Source of the DNA: Sporothrix humicola
Lineage: Eukaryota; Ascomycota; Sordariomycetes; Ophiostomatales; Ophiostomataceae
Assembly (NCBI GenBank): GCA_021396245.1
Contig: WNYE01000011.1
Coordinates: 434,001 to 498,000 of the forward strand
DNA length: 64,000 nucleotides
Direction of reading: 5' to 3'
Shown in pieces: positions 22,666 to 34,004 of this stretch. Every line of letters starts with the position of its first letter. Within the stretch, counting starts at the first letter, position 1. Made by a program: the position numbers and the translations under genes. The notes below the pieces were generated by a model. It made no database searches. It was not told the DNA's origin and worked only from the letters and a program-made list of their open reading frames with translations.

Positions 22666-25600
22666 TAGTTGTCACTAATTTGCATTCACCTTTGTCGCTG
22701 GTAGGCAAAGGAAGGTAAGATATACCATGGAGTTTGCGTATTTGTGAGTTGTGCGTATTTGTTTAGTTTTCTTTTCTCTGCATTTGTTTTTTCTTAATGA
22801 TTTCTTTTCCTTTTATTGCCCATTTCCATTTTGAAAGCCCACGTTGCATTTATTTTCGTTTTCTTTCTTTTCAGTTTTCATCATTAAAATTTAGTAAATA
22901 ATTTAAAATAGTTAATAATAAAATAAAAATAAGACTTGAAGGGACTAAAACAAAGTGATAATTGAACTTTGTCACTGAATCACGAATGAAAAGTAAATAA
23001 CGTTTAGAATGACCAATAACAAGTGCCCGTGATCTTACCTAGCTAACGTCCGTTCCCAACAGCTTCACACACACCCAAGATGACGTGCCTACGCCTAACC
23101 CTCAACTGGTTTAGGTGATGTTTTCCTCTGATGCAGCCTGCCGACTCGACATCTGACAACACCCTTTGTCAAAATAGCTTGTCTTTTGGCTGACAAGTTG
23201 AGGGTTGAAGGCTGAAGGCTGAGGCCGAGTGTCACTCCAAGATGGGCAAGCCGGAATGGCCAGACCCTACAGCTCTTGCTTGCAAGCTGTCTGCCCCGCT
23301 TTCGGGCGGCCCGAGATGTTGTTTTTGTTAGTTTGTTAGTGGGGGAGGTGGGCATCTCCGTGGTAGCGTTTCCCACGCAGTAGGGTCATCATGTTCAGAG
23401 GCAATCCTCGAGATCGGTCACCATATCAGGTATTATGTTGATGTGCTGTTTACTTGAGGCTCCAAAGGACACGACACGATCTTAATTGACAAACAGACTC
23501 CGCTTGGTCGATTGCTGCGTTGTATTCTGTGTTGGACCTCTGCGTTGTCGTGTGATCGCGGCAAGCCACCGCGAGCTCCGAGGACGACCGTTTGACTTTT
23601 ACGTTTTGCATCTGACGAGCTGTTGGGCAGGCAGTGGACGTTGACGACGCGATGGATCCGGAGTCGCCTCCGACCTTCTTCTTTCTGCGTCCCGAGTCTG
23701 GCAAGGACCAACTGGTGAACTTACCAGGGCACACAAACCTCTAATAGCCTCGCCTGGCCTCCCCACTTCGGCATTTGCCTTGTCTGGGGAGGTCCCCTAA
23801 AAACGCCCGTGTTTCGCTTGCTTGTGGTCTGTTCACCATTTAGGGCGTTGATACATCATTTTTGCCTTCTTGTTTGAGGTTATCTGGTGAGATCTTCAAT
23901 CTCAGCATCTTGTAAGCCTTGCCCAACCGTTCGTTTGTGGAGGCAATGTCGATTTAATCACGACATTTGTGACTTGTTGCCTATTGATTGCTTCGTTTCT
24001 TTATTTTGATTTCGTAACCTTTTTGCTTTGCTTTGTACGGCCTTTCCGCCAAACGTACTTTCTTTGATGGCCGTATCCTGATGTATCGGGCTCCCCGGAG
24101 AGGAGCTATGGGGCCTCCGCCTTTGGCCCGCCCGGTCGGCCAAACCTGCAAGCCAAAATGCACTTGAAATGCAACTGCAGCTCGCAGGACGGCTGCATCT
24201 GCATCTGCATGCATCCTTGGCAGCCAAACAGCCTGACGCAATAAGAAGAGGGTAAAATAGAGCAAAAATGGGAGAAGCCAGGAAATCCCACCAGCCCACC
24301 ATCACTTAAGTCTCCAGAAATCAAAAGTACAGTAGCTTTTATGCATGCAACCCATAAAAGCTTGGTCTTGCTCGCCGTGCGATTGGACATGTTTTACCAA
24401 ACGTGCAGACACGATCGTAGCACAAAGACAGAAACGTTCACAAGTAATTTGACGTCTTGCACATCTGAATGAGCACGGGATCGTGTTGAGTGTGGAAAGC
24501 AAAGACATTTAGTCTGAAAGGGCTGCCGGACCATATTTGATGTCAGTCTGGTAGGCTATGTGGATATATTTTTATTCTCACGTCTGCATCTTTTGATCTG
24601 CTTACCTGTGGCGAACATGCTGTTTGGTTGTTTGATTTTGTCTTTTTCCAGTTTCACGTTTTGCCCTTCCGCAACTCGCGCTGAGAGAAGCTGAGAAGAT
24701 CTGAACCCAATCAACCAAATATTAGGATGGGATCCCTGGTTTTCTGTTTTTGAGTAGTGATACTGCTTGCCCATGCACACGGCCCACGGGACAGGGGCCT
24801 GGCCCGCTAAACAATCAATGGCACTTTAATTGTATCGCGCAAGGGCCAGGCCACACGGAATACACCGAGTCAATGTCAACATGAAGTCCCTGAGGAATTT
24901 CAGCCACTGACATGCCGATTTCAACATCGAGGTCACTGTGCACAGGTTCTTTCCCTTTTTGCAATTATTGCGCAGCTGCTCCTTCCTCTTTCAACACGTT
25001 CAACAAGCCACGATCGCGGCGTACGAGTCATATTGTTGGCGAACAGCCTGCTCGCTCGCTTGCTCTTTCCCTTGTAAATCACGATAAGCGCATGTCCCAT
25101 CGTGCCTTCCTCACACTGCGCTGTACCCCTTACCTTGCGTGCTTGCCATCACGTGGAGGCGAAACAAAGTTGCAAGGAAGCATCGATCGAGAGGCCCTCT
25201 GAACCAGAGACAAATAGGCAAGTACGCTTGCTTTGAGCGCACAAAGAGAAGGTGGCGTGAATGCACCAGCAAAGAGTTGTGAGCACAAAGAGAAAGAGCA
25301 TCCCCTTGCCCTCTTGTCCTCCCCCAAATCCCAAATTGCACCCATTTGGCGACAACTCTGCCACTTTTTCCATTTCTATTTCTACACCGGTTCAATGGTA
25401 AAGTCTTGCCCCAAACTGGGTCTCGACACACACGCGCATAATAGCTCTGGAGCACACCGATCGCATTATCTCGCTCTTTCGCGGCCTCCAATTGTGCTGG
25501 TTCTTTCATCATTCAATTCAACACACCCATTTTCGCCCATTACCTCACCTTCCCGGCCCTCGTTCTTACCTAAGATACCAAAGTGCATCGCCCCCTTTCA

Positions 25601-26934
25601 ATTGCACAAGCTGATGTAAAAAAGCCCGCAATTGGCGGCAAGAGCGATCGAGACAGCTCTTTCTCTCTTTACCTTTTCTCCCTTGATTATCTCTCGTGGG
25701 GCATTCACTGTACATCTCGGTCGCACCTTCCTGTCATCCTTCAATCGCAAACCCCCAACTTTCTCCATTCTCCATCCCATCAGCCGCAAAACGACTGTGC
25801 GCTTTCCTATCGAGTTTATCGGCTCCTCTTTCTCTGGGTGCATTTACCTTGCTGCATCTGCGTGGGTCCCGGGCCCCCATCGTGCGCGCATCCCATCCCA
25901 TCCCATCCCTCCTTCCCCCTTTGAAACGCACACCTTCATCGAACCTACCCGCCCTTATTTCACCTTTTTGACAGCTGAAATCTTAAGGCAACCCAGCTTC
26001 ATCTTTCTCTCTGCCGAGTCTTGGGTCGCACCTGCTCTGCGCAGAGTTCCTGCCTGTTTGTCCTCAAAAGCACACCCCCTAGCTCGTGACTGCCGTTTTC
26101 TCGGGAACATTGACGTCTTCTTGTTTTCGTCATCTCCTGCGCACCTTTCTCTACTTTTTTCTTTTGTCATCTTTTATCATCTCAGCCTCACCTCCTGCAT
26201 ATATATGCCACCGCGCCCGCCCATCCCTTTGACCTTGCTCGATTCTCGCACAGTATCTTCACCACCGCGCGCATTTGGTATTTCGCCGTCCAGCTTCTCC
26301 CTGTCCTCCCGTTTCCCTTCAACATCAATTGCGCCGCACGAACTCGCATTCATCCATTCGTCTCATCTCCATCCCTCGGCGTAGCCTCCGTGGCTCCCTT
26401 TTTATCGACCCACATACGACATATTCTCGTCAAGTTCAAGTGAATTGCGCCCTCTGGCCTTGGCTACCATTGTTCGAGGTCCATTCCCATTCACCGCATT
26501 GAACAGCATTCGTCGCATTTTCGTATTTCTTTTGGCTTTCACACAAACTCATTTTCGCATTCCTCATCTCAAACGGCCACAACACGCGCGAGCGCAATTC
26601 GATATCTCAGACCATTGTCTCGTGGCGTCTTTTTCGAGAAGCCCAGAAGCTCCCTTGACTGAATACAATCGTTCGCCGACCGTTTGCCCGCCTTGCCCGC
26701 CTTGCGGCTGTCTCGTCTTAAAACTTTAAAAAGGGACAGCTTCTCCCGTCTTTCCATCGTTGTTCTATCCATTCTATCGCAATCCGACGGGACGACGCCC
26801 TCTGCCAGCCCACCAATGCAGCACGCGTGAACGCGCCATCCCACGTCACGAGACCAATACCCCCAAAAGGTGCCAAACAGGTGCTGTGGCAATTGAAAAC
26901 TCACAACCAAGACCACGAAAAGTAAAGTACGCCT
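22666..26934. other. Long intergenic region and PDE1 leader
   Basis: 22.7-23.0 kb is AT-rich and probably holds the 3' UTR of the upstream gene. 23.0-24.9 kb has mixed composition and no recognisable gene. From about 25.0 to 26.9 kb the plus strand is strongly pyrimidine-rich with many TCTTT and CCCATCC runs, including (CATCC)n near 25885-25910, and ATATATATG near 26200. This fits a long promoter and transcribed leader for the phosphodiesterase gene. A 250-codon open frame at 25632-26384 reflects the CT bias and starts at a non-ATG codon or an arbitrary site; I do not call it. Confidence 0.5.
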
Positions 26935-29663
26935 ATGATGAGTGGCAGCGGCGGGGCCGATGTGTCGGCCGGAGCTTCCAGCTCACCGGCCCTGCAAGTG
27001 ATTGTTCTTGTAAGTTGAATGGCATCTTTTTGTGTACCTCTCATCTCATACCACCACTCATTTATCACATGCGCACCACGCCTCTTCTCATATGACAACG
27101 GCGCACAACGTGTCCAAGCGGACAAAGCCGTCATGATTTTCTTTCATTCTTTATCAAAATATCATCCATCCAAACGATATATCGCAGAATTCTTGTCGGG
27201 CACAATATGATATGCACACCGCACGTCTGGCCTCATAGTGAGTGCGTTTCATAGCGCACAAAAGATGACAAAGAACACTTTCGCGAAGAACAAAGGAAGA
27301 AGCAAGTGCAGCCCACCAAAGTCTAGACCCTCCTGTCCCTTACCCCTCCATATGCGATTGCCGTTTGTTTGTTCATTGCAGCCTAGCGCCATTTTGTTTC
27401 TTTTTTTATCTTTCGGTGTTGATTTGTTTGTTTACTTTCTCTTTGATGTCAAACTAACACAAACGTCAAGGGCTCTGGGGGTGGCCCTGTTGAGTCCAAC
27501 ACAACGGCCTTTCTTGTGCGGTCGACAGCTGAAGGATGGCGGCGTGGGTCGATTGTTGCACTGGATGCAGGCGTTCTTATGAGTTCCATCACACGCATTT
27601 TTGAGCAGTCGTTACCAGAAGGATTGAAGCCGGCACCCACAGGCTCACCGAGCGAAGAGGGCGGCGACACACCAGAACCGTCCTCGTTATCATTACCATA
27701 TACGCTTACGACGGGGCCTTTTGCAGGCCTTGAAGTGCCGCATGCATCTGCAGCCGCCAATGCATCCTTTGTCCAGACCTCCCTGGTAGATACGTACCTC
27801 ATCACACACCCTCACCTGGACCACATTTCTGGTTTCGTCATCAATACTGCCGGTCTACCCGGAACACGGCCAAAACGGTTGGCAGGACTGCCATCGACGA
27901 TTTCCGCTTTCAAGACGCACATCTTCAACAATGTCATCTGGCCAAACCTGTCCGACGAGAACAATGGCGCGGGTCTTGTCACATTCATGCGACTCGTGGA
28001 GGGCGGCTCACCAGCTCTTGGCGATGGAGAGGGCCGTGGTTATGTTGAGATCAGTGATGGCCTTGCCGTCAAGATCTGGGGTGTCAGCCACGGCCACTGC
28101 ATTGAGCGTCACAGCCACCGGGGCAGTGGGACAAATACACGATTTGGCAGCTTCGACGCTAGTAGCAGCCCATTGAATCCCGGAATTTTAAGTCCCCGTC
28201 TTGCCGCGCACCAGCCGCCGTCGTCATCACCACTCGTCACGCAGACAACACATCATCAACAGCAGCATCAGCAGCTGCATCATCAACAACAACAGCCGCC
28301 ACCACAACAACAGCAGATCCCAACACAGCCAGGCCAACCGGCCACACAGCCTTCACAACCACAGCAGGCAACACCACAGCTGGGACCACAACGTCGGGAC
28401 AGCCTGGCCCTCCTGTCTGGCGGAGGTAGTGTCGCCGCTGCACGTCGGGGCAGTGTTGGTATGTTGCTGCCGCAAGCATCCCAGGGTGAGAGTATCTGTG
28501 TCTACGACTCGAGCGCCTATTTTATTCGGGATGTCAAGACCGGCCGCGAGGTCCTCATGTTTGGCGACGTCGAACCCGACTCGGTCTCTCTGTCACCGCG
28601 CAACTGTCTTATCTGGCAGGAAGCTGCACCGAAAATTGCGGCCGGAAATTTGGCGGCCATCTTTGTCGAGTGTAGCTACGACGACTCCCAGCCGCTGGAC
28701 CGTCTGTACGGGCACCTGACACCCCGGTTCGTCGCCGAAGAAATGGCCAACCTGGCGGCCGAGGTGGCGCACGCACGCATCGCGTACGAGCAGCAACAGG
28801 TCGAGCTCCAGCAGCAGCGCGACCGTGACCGCGAACGCGACCGCGACCGTGAAGGGCGGAAACGGAAGCGGTACCCGGGCGACGACGACCGCATGAGCAT
28901 CAGCAACACGTCGCGGACGGGTAGCCACAGCCGGCGCAAGACGGATGCGCTAGAAGCTGGAGCCGGAGCCGGGGCGGCGACAGCGACAGCATCGGCATCG
29001 ACGGCATCGTCATCGGCGGCCAGCGAGGGGCGGCCCATCCGAATCATGTCTGTTGATGCAGCACTGGCCGAGGCGGCAGCGGTGACGACGGCCATCACGG
29101 GCATACCGGTTGGGGCACCGGCTGGGGCACTCCCAGCAGGAGTAGTGCCGCCCGTAGTTAGTCCGACAACCGTGTCAGTCGATGGGATATTGAACGCACC
29201 GACGCCACAGCCGGAAGACCACGACCCTGTTTCGCCTAGGACCGTGAAGCCGGTGAGGATGGCTATTGCTGGCGAAGCGTCTGGATCGGGATCGGGATCA
29301 GGAGTTGCAGTCCCGCCTGTTGAAGAGAGTTTAGCAGAGGGCCATGCGGCGACACCGGCTACGCACCTGTCCCTGACCGAGCCGGATCCGTCTCTTCCGT
29401 CGTTGGACGATGATGGGCACCCAGCACCCTCGACCGCACGAACATCCCTTCCGGACTCGGATACCGCCGCGGCGGCCATCCGCCAGGCGCAGCATCTTCC
29501 CCTGCGCGGACTCAAGGTCGTCATTATTCATATCAAAGAAAAGCTGCGGGACGGCCCGCCGGCCGGCGAGATTATCCTGGAGCAGCTGCGCGAGCACGAA
29601 GAGCGCAACCCGCTGGGCTGCGAATATGTGATATCGTATGCAGGGCAGAGTCTCTTCTTTTGA
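26935..29663 (+). CDS. PDE1: Class II (low-affinity) cAMP phosphodiesterase
   Basis: Hydrolyses 3',5'-cAMP to AMP and so damps PKA signalling. Two exons, 26935-27009 and 27471-29663, join in phase 0 across a 461-nt intron (GTAAGT donor, CTAAC branch site, AAG acceptor). The product has 755 residues. The join restores the family start VIVLGSGGGPVESNTTAFLVRST. The metal-binding motif HPHLDH lies near residue 137, SHGHCIERH near 231, and the ECSYDDS and YGHLTPRF blocks follow. The end IHIKEKLRDGPPAGEIILEQL is also typical. Two low-complexity insertions interrupt the fold: a His/Gln/Pro-rich stretch (about 28215-28400) and an Arg/Glu plus Ala/Thr-rich stretch (about 28790-29480). A second in-frame ATG at 26938 is equally possible as start. 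Confidence 0.93.
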
Positions 29664-29792
29664 GGGGGCACGAAGAGTCTGTGTATGAAGTAGCTTAGCA
29701 CAAAATCAAATGTACTATTATTATGCATGCTGTTGGGACATTGTCTTTAAACGGGTATCTGTAATGGTATCTGTACATGGTATCTGGTATGT

Positions 29793-30752
29793 CTACGCCA
29801 CCCTGTATTTGCTGTCTTCGTCCAGAATGTGCGCGCCGTCGTGATAGAGTGCAATCTCATTGCGGATGAACCACCACTCCAAGATGCCGCGCCATGGGAT
29901 GAGGTAGCGCTCTTTCTCGTAGCAGGATTTCTGGCCGGCCTTACCACTAGAGTCGTCGTCGCTGCTGACAGGGACGGACGGGGGATGGGTTGATGATGAT
30001 GTTGATGTTGGTGTTGATGTCGATACCTCCGAGACGTAGTATGGCCCACAATACGGCAGGATCGTCTGCCGCCTCTCTCCCTGCCACGGCCCAAAGACTT
30101 GGCAGCAAATGCCGAGGCCGGCCGAGCCGGGCGACACGCGAAACTCTTCGCGCGTCTGCGCCGCCCAGTCGAAGCGCCACTGGCCGACGTGGGCGTCGAT
30201 CAGGCGGCTCTCCTCCGTGTACACGAGCCGCAGGCCGACGACCCGCCGTACGGGTGCGGGGTCCGTCGGGTCGCGGCAGACCTGGACACGGTCGACCTCC
30301 CCCAAACTGCAGCACGAGTACAGGGCGCGCTTTGTAAAGGCGAACCTGGGCAGGCCTTGCGGCGACAGGGGCGAGAAGCGGTGGCGGGAATCCACAGTGG
30401 TGCCGTGGCGGCGGCGGATGCGGCCGGTGAGCTTGCCGTCGAGGTCCTTGAGCTCGTAGTAGCGGGGCCGGTCCCACGACTCGGCACGGATGCGGCGCGC
30501 GGGGTCTGGCTCGATCGGCCCGGAAAAGGCCACGAGCGCCATGGCGCGCAGGTCGCCCGAGTCGCGGTGCGCGTCGACCCGGCTAAAGAACATGGCAAAG
30601 GGCCGGTGGGACACGGCCTTGGATGCCGGGTCGTGGATGCGGGCGTGCTGGAGCGTGTGGCCCCAAAACGCGCCAAACACGAGGTCGCGGTAGTCCGTTT
30701 TGATCTGGGGGGTGGGGTGGGGGTTAGAGGCAGGCAGAGGAAGGCACAACAT

Positions 30753-30783
<31 letters not shown>

Positions 30784-33377
30784 AAAACAGTGAGGTGGTA
30801 CGGGGAACCCACGTAGAAGCCGACTTTTTCTCGGGCGGCGTGGTCGTACGGTTTCCAATATGCGGTGCACACCGAAACTGCGCCGACAGTCTCGCCCGAC
30901 CACAGCGGCACGTAGACCCAGCAGCATCGCTCGAGCCCGGCATCCGAGTACGCCGCCACGTGCTTGTCCCAGGCTTCGTTGCGCGTGTGGGCAATGATCG
31001 CATACACGTTCACGCCGTCCGAGGCATACGAGTAGCCGACGGTGCGCGGCATGTTGAACTGCACGAGCCGCATGCGGTACGCATCCAGCATGCCCATGTC
31101 CATGACGTTGTCCTGGATATTGATATTGATGAGCGCGCCGTGGGCGGGGCTGCGTGGCGGCTGGAATAACAAGAGCGGGGAGGGCGTTGTTGTGAGCGGC
31201 ACGGGCCAGGAGAAGATGATGCGTCGGGTCAAGGGTTCGGGCGGGGGGTGTTGTTGTTGCTGTTCCTGTTGCTGTTCCTGTTGCTGTTGGTCTGGCTCGT
31301 GATTCGAGTCCTGATCAGGTTCATGATCCGATGCTTGGTCAGGTGCTTGGTCTGTCTCTTGATCGGAGTCTTGAACCGGCTCTCCGTCCATCTCTTCGTC
31401 TGGCTCGCCTTCTGGCTCGCCTTCTTGCTCTTGATCCGACTCCTGGTCGTCCTGCGTTCCGGATTCAGGCTGGCCGTCCTCGTCTGTATCTGTCTGAGCA
31501 TCAGCATCTCCACCATGGCCGTCGTTGATATTGCTATTGATATCGACATTGCCGTCCCGGCTTCTGCCGTTGTTTGTCGTGTCGTCCATCGGGCCATCCG
31601 CCAGGACATCAGGAGGATACACCCAAATGACCCTGCGTATTTTAATGGCCTAGAATGGAAAGTCAGCTTGTGGACAGATGATGCCAATTTGTAAAGGGAG
31701 AGAAGAAAAAAGAAGGAAAAAAAAAAAAACAGAAAAAAGAAAAAAAAAAAAAAGCAACCTTGAACAGGACTGCTTACATCGCAGATGACTTCCAGCGTTG
31801 GAAACCCGTATAGCTGTCGACCTCCATCTCGATCGAGGTATTGGTCAAAGTCAACGGTCACGCAGTCCCAGGAGACGCCGGGCACCGGCACCTTTTGCCG
31901 CACTCTACACCACGCCTCCATGGCCGTGTTTCTCTTTTCCGTGCAGAATTTGTTTGTGACGTCGACTGTGCCATTCACCTCTTGCCTGACGTTGGGAAAT
32001 CGGCACATGCAGTAGAGAGGGAAGAACCGCACACAGCGGACGCCGAGATGGTCCATGCCCACAAAAATACGGACGCCCATCGCCCCGATCTCGCGGACCC
32101 GAGACAACCCGGGAAACAAACAAAGACGGAGCACACCGTCCTTTTTGGTACCAGTGTCGCCTCCGTCGCCGTTGTAGAGACGGCGTAGATAACATCGCCC
32201 TTCAATAGACAAATACGATCCGTAGACAGGCTTTTCGAGGGTTATCTTGTCCTCGTGGTCCCCGAACCCCGATGCATCCGAGTCTGTGTCGGAGTCTTTA
32301 TCTGCGTCGTTCTCATTCCCATCGTCGCCTGCCTCTACTTCCGCTTCTGTGTCTGCGGCTTCCGGGGTTTTGTCGGCGTTTTGCAGGCCCAGCATCTTGC
32401 CCGCGTCGATGCCGTTCGATTGGCAATATAAACGGTACTCGCGCAGTATGACGGCCGAAATGTCCATAAAGGAACATGGTCGAATCAAATGACGAGCCAC
32501 CATGTTCCATATCTCGAGCGGCAGAGGCGGTACGCTTGTGTTTGCGTTTGCGTTTGCGTTTGCGTTTGCGTTCGTGTTGTCTCCGTTTTCTGACTCCCAC
32601 AGCTCTGGCATCCGCGAAAGACGCCGGGCCAATGCCTCCTGGATCATCTCGGCCCGCTGTTGCTCGTCCTGCGCGGACACGGGATACATGTGCTCGACCG
32701 CATCGAACAACGGAGACGAGTCCGCCCAGTCCGGCGGCTCACCCAGGACGGCGACGGCAAACCTGCAGCACTCTGCGTGCATGGCAACGACCGGCTGGCC
32801 AGCAACGACACATCGGACATGGCCGCACATGCAGACCCGGAATGCGTCGCCAGGGTCTCGATAGCAGTAGGCCTGTTCAAACTGAATCTCTTGTGTGACG
32901 GCCTTGTTGATGACTGTGTTCTGCGTCAGTAAAGATGAGGGACGAACAGGAAAATGAAAATGAAAACGACAACGGAGATGAAAATGGGAAATAAGAGAAA
33001 TGTGAGGACATACCTGCCACGAGCTTGTCGGATCCGACAAAGGAAAACTGGCAAAAGGCACAGCGAGACTGGGCAACGCAGTAATTCGGTACGTGGTCCT
33101 CTTCGTCCGACCATTCCTCTGTCTGTTCGCTTGCGCTTTCGATTGCGCTTTCGTCTGCGCCTTCGTTGGTTTCTTCGTTGGTTTCTTCGTTGGTTTCTTC
33201 GTTGGTTTCTTCGTTGGTTTCTTCGTTGGTTTCTTCGTTGGCTCCTCCGTCGGCTTCCCCATTTTCACCAGTCGCGTCTACGTCCGGTCCTTCACTTACA
33301 TCCTCCTCGGCAAGCTCGTCTATCTCGTCTTCTGTCGCTTGCTGCGTCTCGTGATCCGGTGGTGGTGTCGTCGCCAT
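29793..33377 (-). CDS. F-box-like Cys-motif family protein, paralogue A
   Basis: Four exons give 1082 residues: 33014-33377, 31778-32913, 30813-31649 and 29793-30704 (phases 1, 0, 0). The second exon must start at the AG 7 nt downstream of the nearest one to keep frame, and this is the position that aligns with paralogues B and C. The third exon uses CTAG at 31650-31651. Features in order are an acidic Glu/Thr/Asn repeat, a C-x5-C-x2-C motif (RCAFCQFSFVGSD), a CMCGH...HAECC segment, an F-box-like LPLEIWNMVARHLI, a conserved EKPVYGSYLSIEGRCYLRRLY block, a long acidic/Gln linker, and a C-terminal half with FNMPRTVGYSYASD and GILEWWF. Function is unknown. If the F-box is real, it would act as a substrate receptor of an SCF ubiquitin ligase. 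Confidence 0.8.
33165..33242 (-). repeat. 12-bp coding repeat (NEET)n in paralogue A
   Basis: The plus strand shows about six to seven tandem copies of a 12-bp unit, TTGGTTTCTTCG, encoding Asn-Glu-Glu-Thr repeats on the minus strand. It lies in exon 1, just upstream of the Cys motif. Unit number is likely to vary between strains. Confidence 0.9.
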
Positions 33378-34004
33378 GGTGCCGGCAAGGAAGCCAAATG
33401 CCCGGCGCCGAATTAGTGTGAATGAAATTAGAACTTTAAAGAAAGAAAAGAAACAGAAGAAGATGGAGAAAATAAAGAGGTAAATAGTTATGTAATGTAT
33501 ATAGGGAACGGCCGCTGAAAACGAGTCAAATGCGAGAGTGAAAAAAAGGCGACAATTTGTAACAGCAAATGGGCAACGAGGCTCTGCTTGGGGTCTGCCT
33601 TGCCTTGCATGGCGGGGGGGTTGATTTCGTGATGTTTCATTGGAACAACATCGGGATCAGGTGACTCTTGGCATCAACCGACAAGCAGACAACAAATGAA
33701 AATTGTACCAACAAATGAAAATTTTACCAACAAAAACACTGTAAATTTTCAAACAGGCGATATCTAAGCAACTGATAAATAAATCAACGAATCTACGAAC
33801 TACAAGTAAACGAACGTATTTTCGAAAACCCAAAGGCCTTTTTCATCTTTGGGCAAACAAAAACCAAGAATAAACAAAACGAAAGCCAAAAAGGGGGGAA
33901 GGGAAAAGGGAAAAGGGAAAAGGAGAATAAAAAAGAACCAAAAGAGGAAAACATTCTTGACGAGTGATTCGTTCATAATGTTTCATTACACGAGCAATAG
34001 ATGA
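33378..34004. other. Intergenic between paralogues A and B
   Basis: Promoter of paralogue A (minus strand) and 3' flank of B. Mostly AT-rich from 33.7 to 33.9 kb, with a GGGAAAA short tandem repeat near 33898-33924. No gene seen. Confidence 0.5.

Noticed and set aside
25632..26384. 250-codon plus-strand open frame
   Set aside because: Ser/Pro/Phe-rich translation of CT-biased leader DNA upstream of PDE1, with no good start and no domain.
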